DNA of 64,000 nt from Pukyongia sp. GTDB taxonomy: Bacteria; Bacteroidota; Bacteroidia; Flavobacteriales; Flavobacteriaceae. The notes beneath the pieces are model-generated. The model made no database searches. It saw only the letters and a program-made list of their open reading frames with translations, and had not been told where the DNA came from. The stretch covers positions 558,001 through 622,000 of the forward strand of contig JASBSY010000014.1 of the NCBI GenBank assembly GCA_030148705.1. The letters are read 5' to 3'. This document shows positions 27,554-37,984 of this stretch, piece after piece; the first letter of the stretch is position 1; the number at the start of each line of letters is the position of its first letter. The position numbers were made by a program, and so were the translations under genes.

Positions 27554-27632
27554 CAAATCATCGTTGCTATACATCTTAAAATTGTCAGAAAATACTGATT
27601 TTTAAGCCGTTAATCGATGATTTGGACAATTT
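27554..27632 (+). other. Interleaved inverted repeats compatible with an H-type pseudoknot
   Basis: CAAATCATCG (27554-27563) pairs with CGATGATTTG (27615-27624). AAATTGTC (27579-27586) pairs with GACAATTT (27625-27632). The pairs interleave, and the two 3' arms are contiguous, so the helices could stack as a pseudoknot. It lies between the thioredoxin-like stop and the first QVGIGTT gene. The folding is inferred from base pairing only. Confidence 0.4.
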
Positions 27633-27706
27633 ATTCTTCCAATTCAATACTTTAGATGCGTTTTTAAGAATACTATTGTTTGAACATTCATTAAGCTCCC
27701 CAAGTC

Positions 27707-29128
27707 ATGAAGTTAAAAGTTCTGCTTTTTACATGCTTTCTATTTTCATTTTTTAGTATAACCGCACAGGTTGGTATAGGTACTACAGCACCGGATCCTT
27801 CTTCTGTGGTAGATATCACTTCTACCGACAAGGGAATGTTAACCCCAAGGCTGACTACCGCACAAAGGACTGGAATTGCAAACCCTACGGAAGGCTTGCT
27901 TGTTTATGATACAGACCTGGATTCGTTCTATTATTTCGATTCTACCACTACGTCCTGGATTCAGATAGGATCGGGAATTAAGCGTGATAACTATGTGTTG
28001 GTTAAAAGTGAGTCCGACTTTCCTGCCGCGGCCGCGGGTAAGATTACCCTGGATACAAATGTACTTTATGAGGTAAACGGCCTCGTAACTCTTTCCAATC
28101 CTATCGAACTAAATGGAGCGTATCTCATAGGTCTCGATGCCAATGAAGATATTTTGTTTTCTTCGGGAGGAACTATCTTTACCGGAAGCACAGGAGGAAG
28201 TATCAGACATCTCACCCTAACTGCTCCCGGTGGTACCGTATTTAATATGAACGACGCAGCCGGAACCCAGAACCTGGTGATACAGAGTTCTATTATTGCC
28301 AATTCTGCCAGTGTAGGAACCCTAGAGGGATACAATCTGGTTTTTTTGAATATCATTCAATATTCCGGTAATACCGATGGAATAACCTTCACAGACATCA
28401 ACGATCTCCTCTTACACAATCTTGGCTGGTTTTCTAATAACGGGGGTATTTATGAAACATTTACCGGGACCTTTTCCCTTATTGAGAAGGTTAGTGGATT
28501 TTCAAAAGTTGTAGGTGCTTCCGCAGCCATGGATGTAACCGGAATTACCTCTATCACCGATGATGCCGTGCTGGAGAGTGTTGTGTTTTCGGGTGGCGGG
28601 AACTACATTAACGGAAATTCGCCTTATACGGGATATAATTTTACGAACGACTGGACAGTAAATTGTCCGGGAATTCCTGAAGAGACCGATAAGGAAGCCA
28701 CCGGATATATTTACTTTAGTTCGGAAAACTTTACCACCACCGATGTGGTTACCGATAACGTTCCCGTAAAAATGCAGGGAACAACTACAGCCGGACAGTT
28801 TTTCAGAATGAGTGATGACGGCGGAACCAATAACAGGATTAAGTACATCGGTGTAAAACCGAGAACGTTTACTGTTTCCTGCTCAGCTACCGTTGAAAGA
28901 TCGAGCAATGGCTCCCGAAATGTCTATTCCCTAATTATCTTTAAAAATGGCAGTATGATTCCTTCCATCATCTCTGAACAAACTTTTGAAAACGGGGTTA
29001 GTAAAGGTAACTTTAATCTGTTAGGTGTGCTCACCCTCGCAAGTAACGATTATATCGAAGTCTATGTTTCCACCGACAACAAGAACATCGATCCCACGGT
29101 AAAACGCTTTAACTTGGTTCTGAATTAA
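27707..29128 (+). CDS. Secreted QVGIGTT-type repeat protein, copy 1
   Basis: A 473-residue exported protein. A signal peptide (1-20, ending SITAQ) is followed by the Bacteroidota N-terminal motif QVGIGTTAPDPSSVVDI, then LTTAQRTGIANPTEGLLVYD and a YYFDSTTTSWIQI element. The middle (about 100-320) is rich in short hydrophobic strands with G, N and T turns, as in a right-handed beta-helix. The last about 110 residues look like a jelly-roll. Length and domain order match the next gene. No enzymatic motif is seen; a surface or matrix role is a guess. Confidence 0.75.
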   Translation: MKLKVLLFTCFLFSFFSITAQVGIGTTAPDPSSVVDITSTDKGMLTPRLTTAQRTGIANPTEGLLVYDTDLDSFYYFDSTTTSWIQIGSGIKRDNYVLVKSESDFPAAAAGKITLDTNVLYEVNGLVTLSNPIELNGAYLIGLDANEDILFSSGGTIFTGSTGGSIRHLTLTAPGGTVFNMNDAAGTQNLVIQSSIIANSASVGTLEGYNLVFLNIIQYSGNTDGITFTDINDLLLHNLGWFSNNGGIYETFTGTFSLIEKVSGFSKVVGASAAMDVTGITSITDDAVLESVVFSGGGNYINGNSPYTGYNFTNDWTVNCPGIPEETDKEATGYIYFSSENFTTTDVVTDNVPVKMQGTTTAGQFFRMSDDGGTNNRIKYIGVKPRTFTVSCSATVERSSNGSRNVYSLIIFKNGSMIPSIISEQTFENGVSKGNFNLLGVLTLASNDYIEVYVSTDNKNIDPTVKRFNLVLN

Positions 29129-29401
29129 ATACCCAATCTTCGATTCCGGAATATCTTTTCTACTTACGCATTCGCCATTTCAGCCGGGCAAATCCATTAG
29201 CTTCCTGCCTTAACCGGCCTCGATTTGTATTAATCCTTTCCCAGGTTTTCTGCTGCGTGGTTATACTGCCCTGACTGTCAGTCAATTAGTAATAAAATTC
29301 TTACATTAACATAATTTAGGGTCGAAATATTCGATAAAATGTATATTTTAATCGTTCAAATAGCTATTTTCGAATATTTTAGAACCTTACAAATCTCACC
29401 A
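29129..29401. other. Intergenic gap with a possible gene remnant and promoter region
   Basis: The minus strand carries a 41-codon open stretch (29160-29285, TTG start) that translates without interruption into a basic peptide containing KTWERINTNRGRLRQEANGF. Its codon use looks protein-like, but there is no good start, so it could be the decayed 3' end of an old gene. The right part is A/T-rich and has -7-like TATATTTT (29342-29349), upstream of the second QVGIGTT gene. Confidence 0.3.
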
Positions 29402-30856
29402 ATGGAAAGCAAAAATCCCCACTCCGCTTTTGTCGATCGCTTGATTTTATTCATTTTATTTTTACTGTTTACGGCCGTTACCTTTGCCCAGGTTGGAATA
29501 GGAACTACTACTCCGGAATCGACCTCGGCTCTCGATATTAGTTCCACAACACAAGGTTTTCTTGCACCCCGTATGACTACCGCCGAGCGAAATGCCATCA
29601 GTAGCCCGGCTAATGCCCTAACCGTTTTCGATACCACGGTTAAAGCTTTCTACTTTTATGATCTACCCACCACATCCTGGATACGGATAAATTCAGATGC
29701 AGATAAAAGGGTAAACTATAAGTTAGTTAAATCTGCCGCCGACCTGGCACCTGAACTTACTGCGGGAGGAGGTACAAAATACCTGCTAACGGCCAATACC
29801 TTATACGAGATAAATGGTGTTGTTTCGGTTTCTTTTCCTATCGAATTAAATAATGCCTATATCGCTGGTCGGGATACGAATGAGGATGTTATAATGCGAA
29901 ACGGAGGAGTATTGATAAACGGGGCCACCGGAGGCAGTATCAGGAGTGTTACCTTAAGTGCTCCCGGGGTAGGGGGAGTGGTTTTCCAAATGAGCGGCAG
30001 CAGTACTCAAAATATTATCTTCAGAGATTCATTTGTCGCCAGTTCAACAAGCATAGGCAGTATTTCAGGTTTTGGCCTGGTTTTCTTAAGCACAGTGCAA
30101 TTTGTAGGGAACACCGCCGGGATAACCTATAACAACATCAACCGACTGTTAATCAGCAATGTTGGATGGGATTCCAATAACAGCGGCACCTTTGAAACCT
30201 TTACCGGGACCTTCGACCTTATCCAGAAAGTGGGAGGGTTCAGTAACGTAACCGCCGGGAAAACAGGAATGAGTGTTACAGGAATAACGACTATTAACGG
30301 AGATGCTGTTCTAAAGGATGTAGTTTTCTACGGAGGCGGAACTTATGTAGCCGGAAGCTCTCCGTACTCCGGGTTTAATTTTAGCAAGAAGTGGATCGTA
30401 AATTCTCCCGGCATCCCTGTTGAAACAGACGATGTGGCCACAGGAAACATTTATATTACCTCGTCAGCAACTACCAACTTTTCAGCCAGTGGTGCTGCCG
30501 GAAGAACAAAAATCGCAGGGACAACAACATCTACTGAGATGTTCAGAACGTCATCAGCCGTAAACAACAGGATCCTCTATGAAGGATCTAAAACGCGGAA
30601 ATTCAACATACAGGCATCGTTTTCGGCCGATGCCGTGGGTAGTAACAAGTTCTTTACGTTCTTTATCGCGAAGAACGGAGTGGTTTTAACGCCAACAGCT
30701 GTTTCGACTAAAGTAGTAGGTGGTGGAGATGTAAGAGCCCTGTCATTTACGGGAACGGCTACATTAGCTCCAAACAACTATATTGAAGTTTGGGCACAGA
30801 ACGACAGTGATGCTACGGGACTAATAATTCCATATCTCAACCTGCTTATTAATTAA
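29402..30856 (+). CDS. Secreted QVGIGTT-type repeat protein, copy 2 (paralogue)
   Basis: Paralogue of the preceding gene with the same order: signal peptide ending VTFAQ, motif QVGIGTTTPESTSALDI, LTTAE-like segment, putative beta-helix and C-terminal jelly-roll. Shared blocks include ETFTGTF, DAVLKDVVF versus DAVLESVVF, and SPYSGFNF versus SPYTGYNF. I start it at the ATG at 29402 (484 residues). The frame is open to an upstream ATG at 29339, but that adds a 21-residue hydrophobic stretch before the signal peptide. The pair arose by tandem duplication and has diverged strongly. Confidence 0.75.
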   Translation: MESKNPHSAFVDRLILFILFLLFTAVTFAQVGIGTTTPESTSALDISSTTQGFLAPRMTTAERNAISSPANALTVFDTTVKAFYFYDLPTTSWIRINSDADKRVNYKLVKSAADLAPELTAGGGTKYLLTANTLYEINGVVSVSFPIELNNAYIAGRDTNEDVIMRNGGVLINGATGGSIRSVTLSAPGVGGVVFQMSGSSTQNIIFRDSFVASSTSIGSISGFGLVFLSTVQFVGNTAGITYNNINRLLISNVGWDSNNSGTFETFTGTFDLIQKVGGFSNVTAGKTGMSVTGITTINGDAVLKDVVFYGGGTYVAGSSPYSGFNFSKKWIVNSPGIPVETDDVATGNIYITSSATTNFSASGAAGRTKIAGTTTSTEMFRTSSAVNNRILYEGSKTRKFNIQASFSADAVGSNKFFTFFIAKNGVVLTPTAVSTKVVGGGDVRALSFTGTATLAPNNYIEVWAQNDSDATGLIIPYLNLLIN

Positions 30857-30868
30857 GGTATTAAGCCT

Positions 30869-31510
30869 TTAAAGCGCCTTTAGGGAATACTTACGGGCAA
30901 CGGCTAATTCGAGAACCTTCGGTAACACATACCGGAGGTTTTTTTCTGCCTTTAAACTGTCGTGAAACACAACAATACTTCCGTTGGCCATATTTTCTGA
31001 AACATTCTTAAAACAGCGATCTCCTGATATACCAGAGTCCCAATCGAAACTCAACACATCCCACATGACTATCTTATAACCTTCCTTCTGAAGCAGTCCG
31101 GCCTGTTCGACTGTAATTTTTCCGTAGGGAGGCCGAAAAAGGAGTTCCCCGGAGTATTGCGGAAGAATGCGCCTCATCGATTCGGCCGAGTTTTTCACAT
31201 TCGAAAGATAATCGGTCGCATTGGACTTCCATCCCTTGAGATGTGAGTAAGTATGATTTCCAATACTGTGTCCTTCTTTCACTATCCTCTTGAAAAGCTC
31301 GGGCTGCTTGCATACATTTTCCCCAATACAAAAGAATGTGGCTTTAGCATTAAAGTCTCTCAACATATCCAGAACCCAAGGCGTAACCTCCGGGATAGGC
31401 CCGTCGTCGAAGGTAAGATAGAGCGGATTGGAATCGTCCGCCAAGGTCCAAAGTCGCTTCGGATACATCCGCTGAACAACCACAGGAGTTTTTGCCAGGT
31501 ACTTTTTCAT
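30869..31510 (-). CDS. Polysaccharide deacetylase (NodB homology, CE4)
   Basis: A 213-residue CE4 domain. The motifs are YLTFDDGPIPEVTP (motif 1, metal Asp), GHSIGNHTYSH (motif 2, metal His pair), FRPPYGKIT (motif 3) and VVFHDSLKAEKN (motif 5). No signal peptide or TM is seen. It starts 2 bp after the DUF2723 gene on the same strand, so the two are co-transcribed and may act on the same envelope glycan. The substrate is unknown; peptidoglycan or chitin-like glycans are typical. Confidence 0.88.
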   Translation of the reverse strand: MKKYLAKTPVVVQRMYPKRLWTLADDSNPLYLTFDDGPIPEVTPWVLDMLRDFNAKATFFCIGENVCKQPELFKRIVKEGHSIGNHTYSHLKGWKSNATDYLSNVKNSAESMRRILPQYSGELLFRPPYGKITVEQAGLLQKEGYKIVMWDVLSFDWDSGISGDRCFKNVSENMANGSIVVFHDSLKAEKNLRYVLPKVLELAVARKYSLKAL

Positions 31511-31512
31511 TG

Positions 31513-34500
31513 TTATTCGAGCGGTAGCGCTGTATCCAGCCCATCGCGGTCTACCGAATCCGGAGCCGGGTTCAGGCTGTCGTCGATCTCGGGCTCTCTT
31601 TCGGGATCAAGTGCTTCGTTTTCGGAATAGAAATGCCTGAATAATTTTAAATAATCATTGAATTCTATAGCCTCGGCCTTGGCGTATTCTTCCGAATCGA
31701 AGACTATTACTATATCTACCAGTCCCCTGTATCGCTCCATATTACTGATGATCTCATCTGCAATATCGTATTGGTCGTTCACTTTAATACCGCTGAAATA
31801 CAACAGTTTTTCCTGGTATTTTTTGGCGACATCCTGATACACAGCCCGGGCTTTATCCACTTTTTCCAACTGATAATATCCGAGTACGAAGGGCTCCAAT
31901 AAGGAGTAATATTCAAAATACTTAACCGGCATCTTTTCCATTGCCAGATCGAGAATGTTCTCCGCTTTTTGGTCCTTACCTTCCTCGATCAGGGCTTCCG
32001 CCAGCCTGGCCAGGTTAGAGCGATAGGTTATCCCATTTCTTCGGGTTTCGGTATCGTGGTAGATATCCGGACTTCCGCTATTGCCCCAATCGTAACTCAT
32101 CACGATATCGTACATCTTGTCGGTGTCTATTCTCCCCATATCGAACGGATTTCTCGGGTCAACCGGCGTCTTGATAGGCACCAGTTTATAGACCACTCCT
32201 TCCAGTTGCAGGTAATCCTTCATCCAGAGGTAATCATCATCGCCAAAACTACCACCGCTAAAGTAAATAGGCCTCTCCCAGTTGTTGCTGGCTACTATAT
32301 CGAGCATCATCATGCGGTTTTTATAAAGGACATCCCCTTTAAGGGTGATAAAGATCTCATCTACGATCAGGTCCGCATCTTTTTCCGGGACGATACCATT
32401 GCGCAACACCGCTTCCTTATCCACAGGAATCCGTACGACTTTGGTAGGGAAAGTGTTAGCGGTTTGTCCGCTTTCCAGCGCAACTGTTGTGCGCTCACTG
32501 TCGTCGGCTATCCAGTCCATCCACCGGTTTATATCGAGGGTATCGGCCTTGGTCTCCTGGTAGAACAGGAAATCTCTCGAACCATAGCGATATTGGTCAT
32601 GTGTAAGCTGCGTAGGTACAGGGTCGCTGCTAAAGGCTTTCTTTCTCATATCGTCTATATACCAGTCGGTCTGGAACAGACTCGTATTCACGATGCGAAC
32701 ATCCTGTCTGTACCCTTCTATATTTTGTGCATACCACAGCGCAAAGGTGTCGTTATCGCCAATGGTGAAAAGTATGGCGTTCTCGTCGCAGGAATCCAGG
32801 TACATTTTACCCATTGATTGGGCGGTATAGCGTCCGGAGCGATCGTGATCATCCCAGTTTTGTGAGATAAGCAGTACCGGAGCAGCAAGAAGTGTCACCG
32901 TAAACACTATAGGCAGGGCTAATTTTGGTTTTAGGTAATCCTTCAGCATTTCAAATAATGCGTAAACACCAAAACCGATCCAGATGGCAAAAACGTAAAA
33001 GGATCCTACAAGGGCGTAATCTCTTTCCCTGGGTTCGAAGGGGCGCTCATTGAGATAGACTTTCAGGGCCAGGCCCGTAAACAGGAAGAACACCAGCAGC
33101 ACCCAGAAATTCTTTTTGTCGTTCATAAAATGGAACAATAACCCGATGATCCCCAGAATAAGCGGGAGAAAGTAGTAGGTGTTCCGCGCTTTGTTTTCCA
33201 GTACATCCGAGGGAAGGTTTTCCTGAGAGCCAAGGTGCCATTCATCGATAAATTTTATACCGCTAAGCCAATTGCCGTTCAGGTTGTCCAACTGGCCCTG
33301 TACATCGTTCTGCCTGCCGGTAAAATTCCACATAAAATACCTCCAGTACATATAACCGAACTGAAACTCGAACATAAACTTCATGTTGTCGGAAAAGGAG
33401 GGTTTTTCTATATCCAGATACGGACCGAAATTTTGCAGGAAGGAGTGATAATCTTCACTGTCCACCAGGTTTTCGTTATACGCCTGCTTGAACTTATTAA
33501 CCTCCTCTACCAGCCGTGATTCGGAACGAAATTGTCTTTTTACATTAAATTCGAGCCCGTCCGTATATTCCAGGTAATTGGTGGCATGTTCAATGCTCCA
33601 CATCCTGGGAAGTATGGCTTTATGGGCGTCGTCTGTATTCTGACTGGCATTTTTGTAATTATTTACAATGATGTATTTCCCCGCTTCTTCGTCTTTTTCG
33701 TATTTGGGCTTATCGTCCTTATAGGGATTGTCAGGGTCGAGACCGGCATATATTTCGGTAAACTGGGGCCCGTAGAACAAATGGGTTTCCGGGTATTGCT
33801 CCCTGTTGTAATAGGCCAGTAGTTCCCGGGCGTTGTTAGGGTTGTTTTCGTTGATCACTACCCCTGCATTCGCCCGAATAGGGAGCATGAGCCAGCTCGA
33901 AAAGCCGATAAATATAAAGAGAATACAAAGCAACAGTGTATTCAGTTGAACGAAACCTCGCTTCCTTGTTGCTTTGAATCCGAAGTAGAACAAAGCAATG
34001 AATAAGAGGGCGGCAAAGATGGTCCCCGAATTAAAGGGGAGCCTTAGATTATTGACGAAGAACAGTTCCGAAGCACTGAAGAACCGCAGTGTCATCGGTA
34101 ACAACAGTTTGAAAATAAACAACAGTATGGCTACAACGACTACGTTGGCAACCAGGAAGTTCTTAAGCGTAATTTCTTTTGTGTTTCTGAAGTAATACAG
34201 AAATCCGATGGCCGGGATGGTTAGCAAGCCCATAAAGTGAACCCCGAACGACAGCCCTATGATAAATGCAATTAGCACCACCCACCGATCTCCTCTGGCC
34301 GTGTTCATTTCTCGCTCCCAGCGAAGGCCCGAATAGAATAATATAGCCATGATACAGGCTGCTGAAGCATATACTTCCGCTTCCACGGCATTGTACCAGA
34401 AACTGTCGGTAAATGCAAAGGCAAGACTTCCTACCAGCGCACTGGCCAGGATGGCCTTTTGAGTGATGTTACTGAGATTTTCGTGTTTTACGACCAGATT

Positions 34501-34812
34501 GGTTAACAAGATGGTGATCGACCAGAACATAAAGAGTATGGTGAAGGCGCTGGCGAAAACAGACATCAGGTTGATGGTGAGTGCGATGTTGTCCGGACTC
34601 ATGGCAAAGATCGAAAAGAAAGCTCCCAGTAGTTGATAGAGCGGTGCACCGGGGGGGTGACCAACCTCCAGGTTGGATGCGGTGGTGATATATTCACCGG
34701 CATCCCAGAAACTTGCTGTAGGTTCTACTGTAAGCCAGTAGGTAAGCAGACTGATGGCAAAAACGGTCCATCCAAGAATTTTATTCCATTTACTGAAGTT
34801 GAATTCGGACAT
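31513..34812 (-). CDS. DUF2723 multi-spanning membrane protein (GT-C-like, TMEM260-related)
   Basis: A 1099-residue inner-membrane protein. DUF2723 lies at the N-terminus (about 10-170, with ASFWDAGEYITTASNLEVGH and GHPPGAPLYQLLG). About 12 TM segments run to residue about 660. A soluble domain (about 670-960) follows, then a C-terminal helical region with TPR-like character. The family is related to eukaryotic TMEM260, a protein O-mannosyltransferase. The early acidic WDAGE is the likely catalytic feature of a GT-C enzyme. It is co-transcribed with the CE4 deacetylase, so a role in glycoprotein or envelope-glycan assembly is inferred. Confidence 0.82.
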   Translation of the reverse strand: MSEFNFSKWNKILGWTVFAISLLTYWLTVEPTASFWDAGEYITTASNLEVGHPPGAPLYQLLGAFFSIFAMSPDNIALTINLMSVFASAFTILFMFWSITILLTNLVVKHENLSNITQKAILASALVGSLAFAFTDSFWYNAVEAEVYASAACIMAILFYSGLRWEREMNTARGDRWVVLIAFIIGLSFGVHFMGLLTIPAIGFLYYFRNTKEITLKNFLVANVVVVAILLFIFKLLLPMTLRFFSASELFFVNNLRLPFNSGTIFAALLFIALFYFGFKATRKRGFVQLNTLLLCILFIFIGFSSWLMLPIRANAGVVINENNPNNARELLAYYNREQYPETHLFYGPQFTEIYAGLDPDNPYKDDKPKYEKDEEAGKYIIVNNYKNASQNTDDAHKAILPRMWSIEHATNYLEYTDGLEFNVKRQFRSESRLVEEVNKFKQAYNENLVDSEDYHSFLQNFGPYLDIEKPSFSDNMKFMFEFQFGYMYWRYFMWNFTGRQNDVQGQLDNLNGNWLSGIKFIDEWHLGSQENLPSDVLENKARNTYYFLPLILGIIGLLFHFMNDKKNFWVLLVFFLFTGLALKVYLNERPFEPRERDYALVGSFYVFAIWIGFGVYALFEMLKDYLKPKLALPIVFTVTLLAAPVLLISQNWDDHDRSGRYTAQSMGKMYLDSCDENAILFTIGDNDTFALWYAQNIEGYRQDVRIVNTSLFQTDWYIDDMRKKAFSSDPVPTQLTHDQYRYGSRDFLFYQETKADTLDINRWMDWIADDSERTTVALESGQTANTFPTKVVRIPVDKEAVLRNGIVPEKDADLIVDEIFITLKGDVLYKNRMMMLDIVASNNWERPIYFSGGSFGDDDYLWMKDYLQLEGVVYKLVPIKTPVDPRNPFDMGRIDTDKMYDIVMSYDWGNSGSPDIYHDTETRRNGITYRSNLARLAEALIEEGKDQKAENILDLAMEKMPVKYFEYYSLLEPFVLGYYQLEKVDKARAVYQDVAKKYQEKLLYFSGIKVNDQYDIADEIISNMERYRGLVDIVIVFDSEEYAKAEAIEFNDYLKLFRHFYSENEALDPEREPEIDDSLNPAPDSVDRDGLDTALPLE

Positions 34813-34981
34813 AGAGCTTTAGATGTAATTGGTAGTGGCGAAATTACTAATAAAATGCCTAAAGGGCGCGATAAAAAAATGCTAACGTACTGCCCGGGCG
34901 ATATATTATACGGAAAAAGGGGTGGAATTTGGTACTAGAACTTCAAGCGGCATTACACGCATGTAATTTTGTAAAAATTTG

Positions 34982-35012
34982 TTTGTGTGTATTAAAGATT
35001 GTATTAAATTTG
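34982..35012 (+). promoter_or_regulatory. Consensus promoter upstream of the tRNA-Gln locus
   Basis: TTTG (34982-34985), 19 bp, TAAATTTG (35005-35012): exact matches to both Bacteroidota elements at ideal spacing, the best promoter in the window. A small palindrome ATTACA-N4-TGTAAT (34952-34967) lies just upstream. Transcription would start near 35019 and run through a hairpin, the broken tRNA copy and then the intact tRNA-Gln. Confidence 0.7.
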
Positions 35013-35014
35013 CC

Positions 35015-35049
35015 CCGCCTATGCACAAACTATGTTTGCGCTTCGGCGG
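35015..35049 (+). other. Imperfect 16-bp hairpin at the predicted transcript start
   Basis: CCGCCTATGCACAAAC can pair with GTTTGCGCTTCGGCGG (13 of 16 positions) around a TAT loop. It lies immediately after the consensus -7 element, so it would form the 5' end of the tRNA-locus transcript. It could equally be a short palindromic repeat. Confidence 0.4.
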
Positions 35050-35073
35050 ACAAAGCCCTCGAGCTTTTGTTAT

Positions 35074-35160
35074 TGGCCCATGGTGTAAACCGCCGATGGC
35101 GGTTAAACTGGCCAACACGCCTGCCTGCCTCTGGCGGGTCTGGTTTAAAACCAGACCAAA
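35074..35160 (+). pseudogene. Broken tRNA-Gln copy carrying palindromic insertions
   Basis: The first 19 bases around the tRNA start (35070-35088) are identical to those of the intact tRNA-Gln (35200-35218). The D-arm is then split by an 18-nt segment with palindrome ACCGCC/GGCGGT. The bases ACTGGCC AACACG resume the D-arm, and a second 19-nt insert (CGCC/GGCG palindrome) precedes the anticodon arm. That arm is replaced by a perfect 10-bp palindrome GGTCTGGTTT-A-AAACCAGACC. No T-arm or 3' acceptor follows, so it cannot be a functional tRNA. Confidence 0.65.
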
Positions 35161-35203
35161 AAGGCAACAGTTGTAATTGATCTGTGAAAATTACATTATT
35201 TAT

Positions 35204-35276
35204 TGGCCCATGGTGTAACTGGCAACACGTCTGGTTTTGGTCCAGAAGAGTCTAGGTTCGAGCCCTAGTGGGCCAA
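35204..35276 (+). tRNA. tRNA-Gln (anticodon TTG)
   Basis: A complete cloverleaf: acceptor TGGCCCA/TGGGCCA (7 bp), D-stem GTGT/ACAC, anticodon stem TCTGG/CCAGA with loop TTTTGGT (anticodon TTG at 35237-35239), variable region AGAGT, T-stem CTAGG/CCTAG with loop TTCGAGC. The discriminator base is A and CCA is not encoded. A terminator follows 10 bp later. Confidence 0.95.
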
Positions 35277-35285
35277 CATAACAAG

Positions 35286-35317
35286 AAAGTCTCAATCGAT
35301 AGGTTGAGACTTTTTTT
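35286..35317 (+). terminator. Intrinsic terminator of tRNA-Gln
   Basis: Perfect 10-bp arms AAAGTCTCAA / TTGAGACTTT with an 8-nt loop, followed by a further run of T to 35317. Confidence 0.85.
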
Positions 35318-35329
35318 GTGCTGTATCTC

Positions 35330-35420
35330 GGGCTCGAACCGCCAGCGCGACAGGCTGGCCCGTCGCTAAATTTGTCCGCTGGACAAATTATTAACGCTCC
35401 GTCCCCTAGTGGGCCAACAT
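35330..35420 (+). pseudogene. Duplicated tRNA-Gln 3' end with flanking palindromes
   Basis: CCCTAGTGGGCCAACAT (35404-35420) repeats exactly the 3' end of tRNA-Gln and its flank (35263-35279), 141 bp apart. The sequence before it is not tRNA-like. It contains GGGCTCGAACC (35330-35340), the reverse complement of the tRNA T-arm core, plus two hairpins: GCCAGC/GCTGGC (35341-35359) and AATTTGTCC-GCT-GGACAAATT (35369-35389). It is therefore a 3' tRNA fragment preceded by palindromic DNA. Confidence 0.6.
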
Positions 35421-35424
35421 TATC

Positions 35425-35451
35425 AACCCGAGCATCCGCTCGGGTTTTTTT
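35425..35451 (+). terminator. Second intrinsic terminator, after the duplicated tRNA end
   Basis: Perfect 9-bp arms AACCCGAGC / GCTCGGGTT with loop ATCC, then a T-run. It differs in sequence from the first terminator, so the two tRNA ends were not duplicated together with a single terminator. Confidence 0.85.
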
Positions 35452-35467
35452 ATGGTTTGATGTATAT

Positions 35468-35500
35468 AAAAAAGGGTGACCCAAACCGGGTCACCCTTTT
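35468..35500 (-). terminator. Intrinsic terminator of katG
   Basis: Perfect 13-bp arms AAAAGGGTGACCC / GGGTCACCCTTTT with a 5-nt loop. In the minus direction a U-run follows. It lies 25 bp after the katG stop and is convergent with the tRNA terminators. Confidence 0.85.
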
Positions 35501-35525
35501 ATAACTTAATTAAACTCCTTGCCTC

Positions 35526-37793
<2,268 letters not shown>

Positions 37794-37794
37794 T

Positions 37795-37828
37795 CAAATT
37801 TACGATTTTCTCATCGATAATTTTTATC
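37795..37828 (-). promoter_or_regulatory. katG promoter with overlapping palindrome
   Basis: Minus-strand TAAATTTG (37795-37802) is a perfect -7 element, 32 bp upstream of the katG ATG. The palindrome GATAATTTTTATC (37816-37828) covers the -33 position, where no TTTG is seen. A peroxide sensor (OxyR or PerR type) binding there is an inference. Confidence 0.45.
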
Positions 37829-37984
37829 TATAATTCTTATTCACCTATATGCGAAACCTATAACGACAGCTTGAATTCAGATAAATGTATGTGCCGTCTC
37901 ACCCCAGGTTTCAACCTAATTTTATTGTAACTTTATGGGGATTGAATAATATAATTATTTTTTCTGAAGTCGTAAAACAAACCT

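Noticed and set aside
29160-29285. 41-codon minus-strand open stretch between the two QVGIGTT genes
   Set aside because: Protein-like composition but no convincing start, promoter or known domain; kept only as a possible remnant in the gap entry.
31969-32817. 282-codon open frame on the plus strand inside the DUF2723 gene
   Set aside because: Antisense shadow of a conserved membrane-protein gene; the translation has no signal or family features.
35129-35150. Anticodon-like loop TTTAAAA in the broken tRNA copy, which would read as Leu (TAA)
   Set aside because: The stem is part of a longer palindrome, and there is no T-arm or 3' acceptor, so no tRNA can form.
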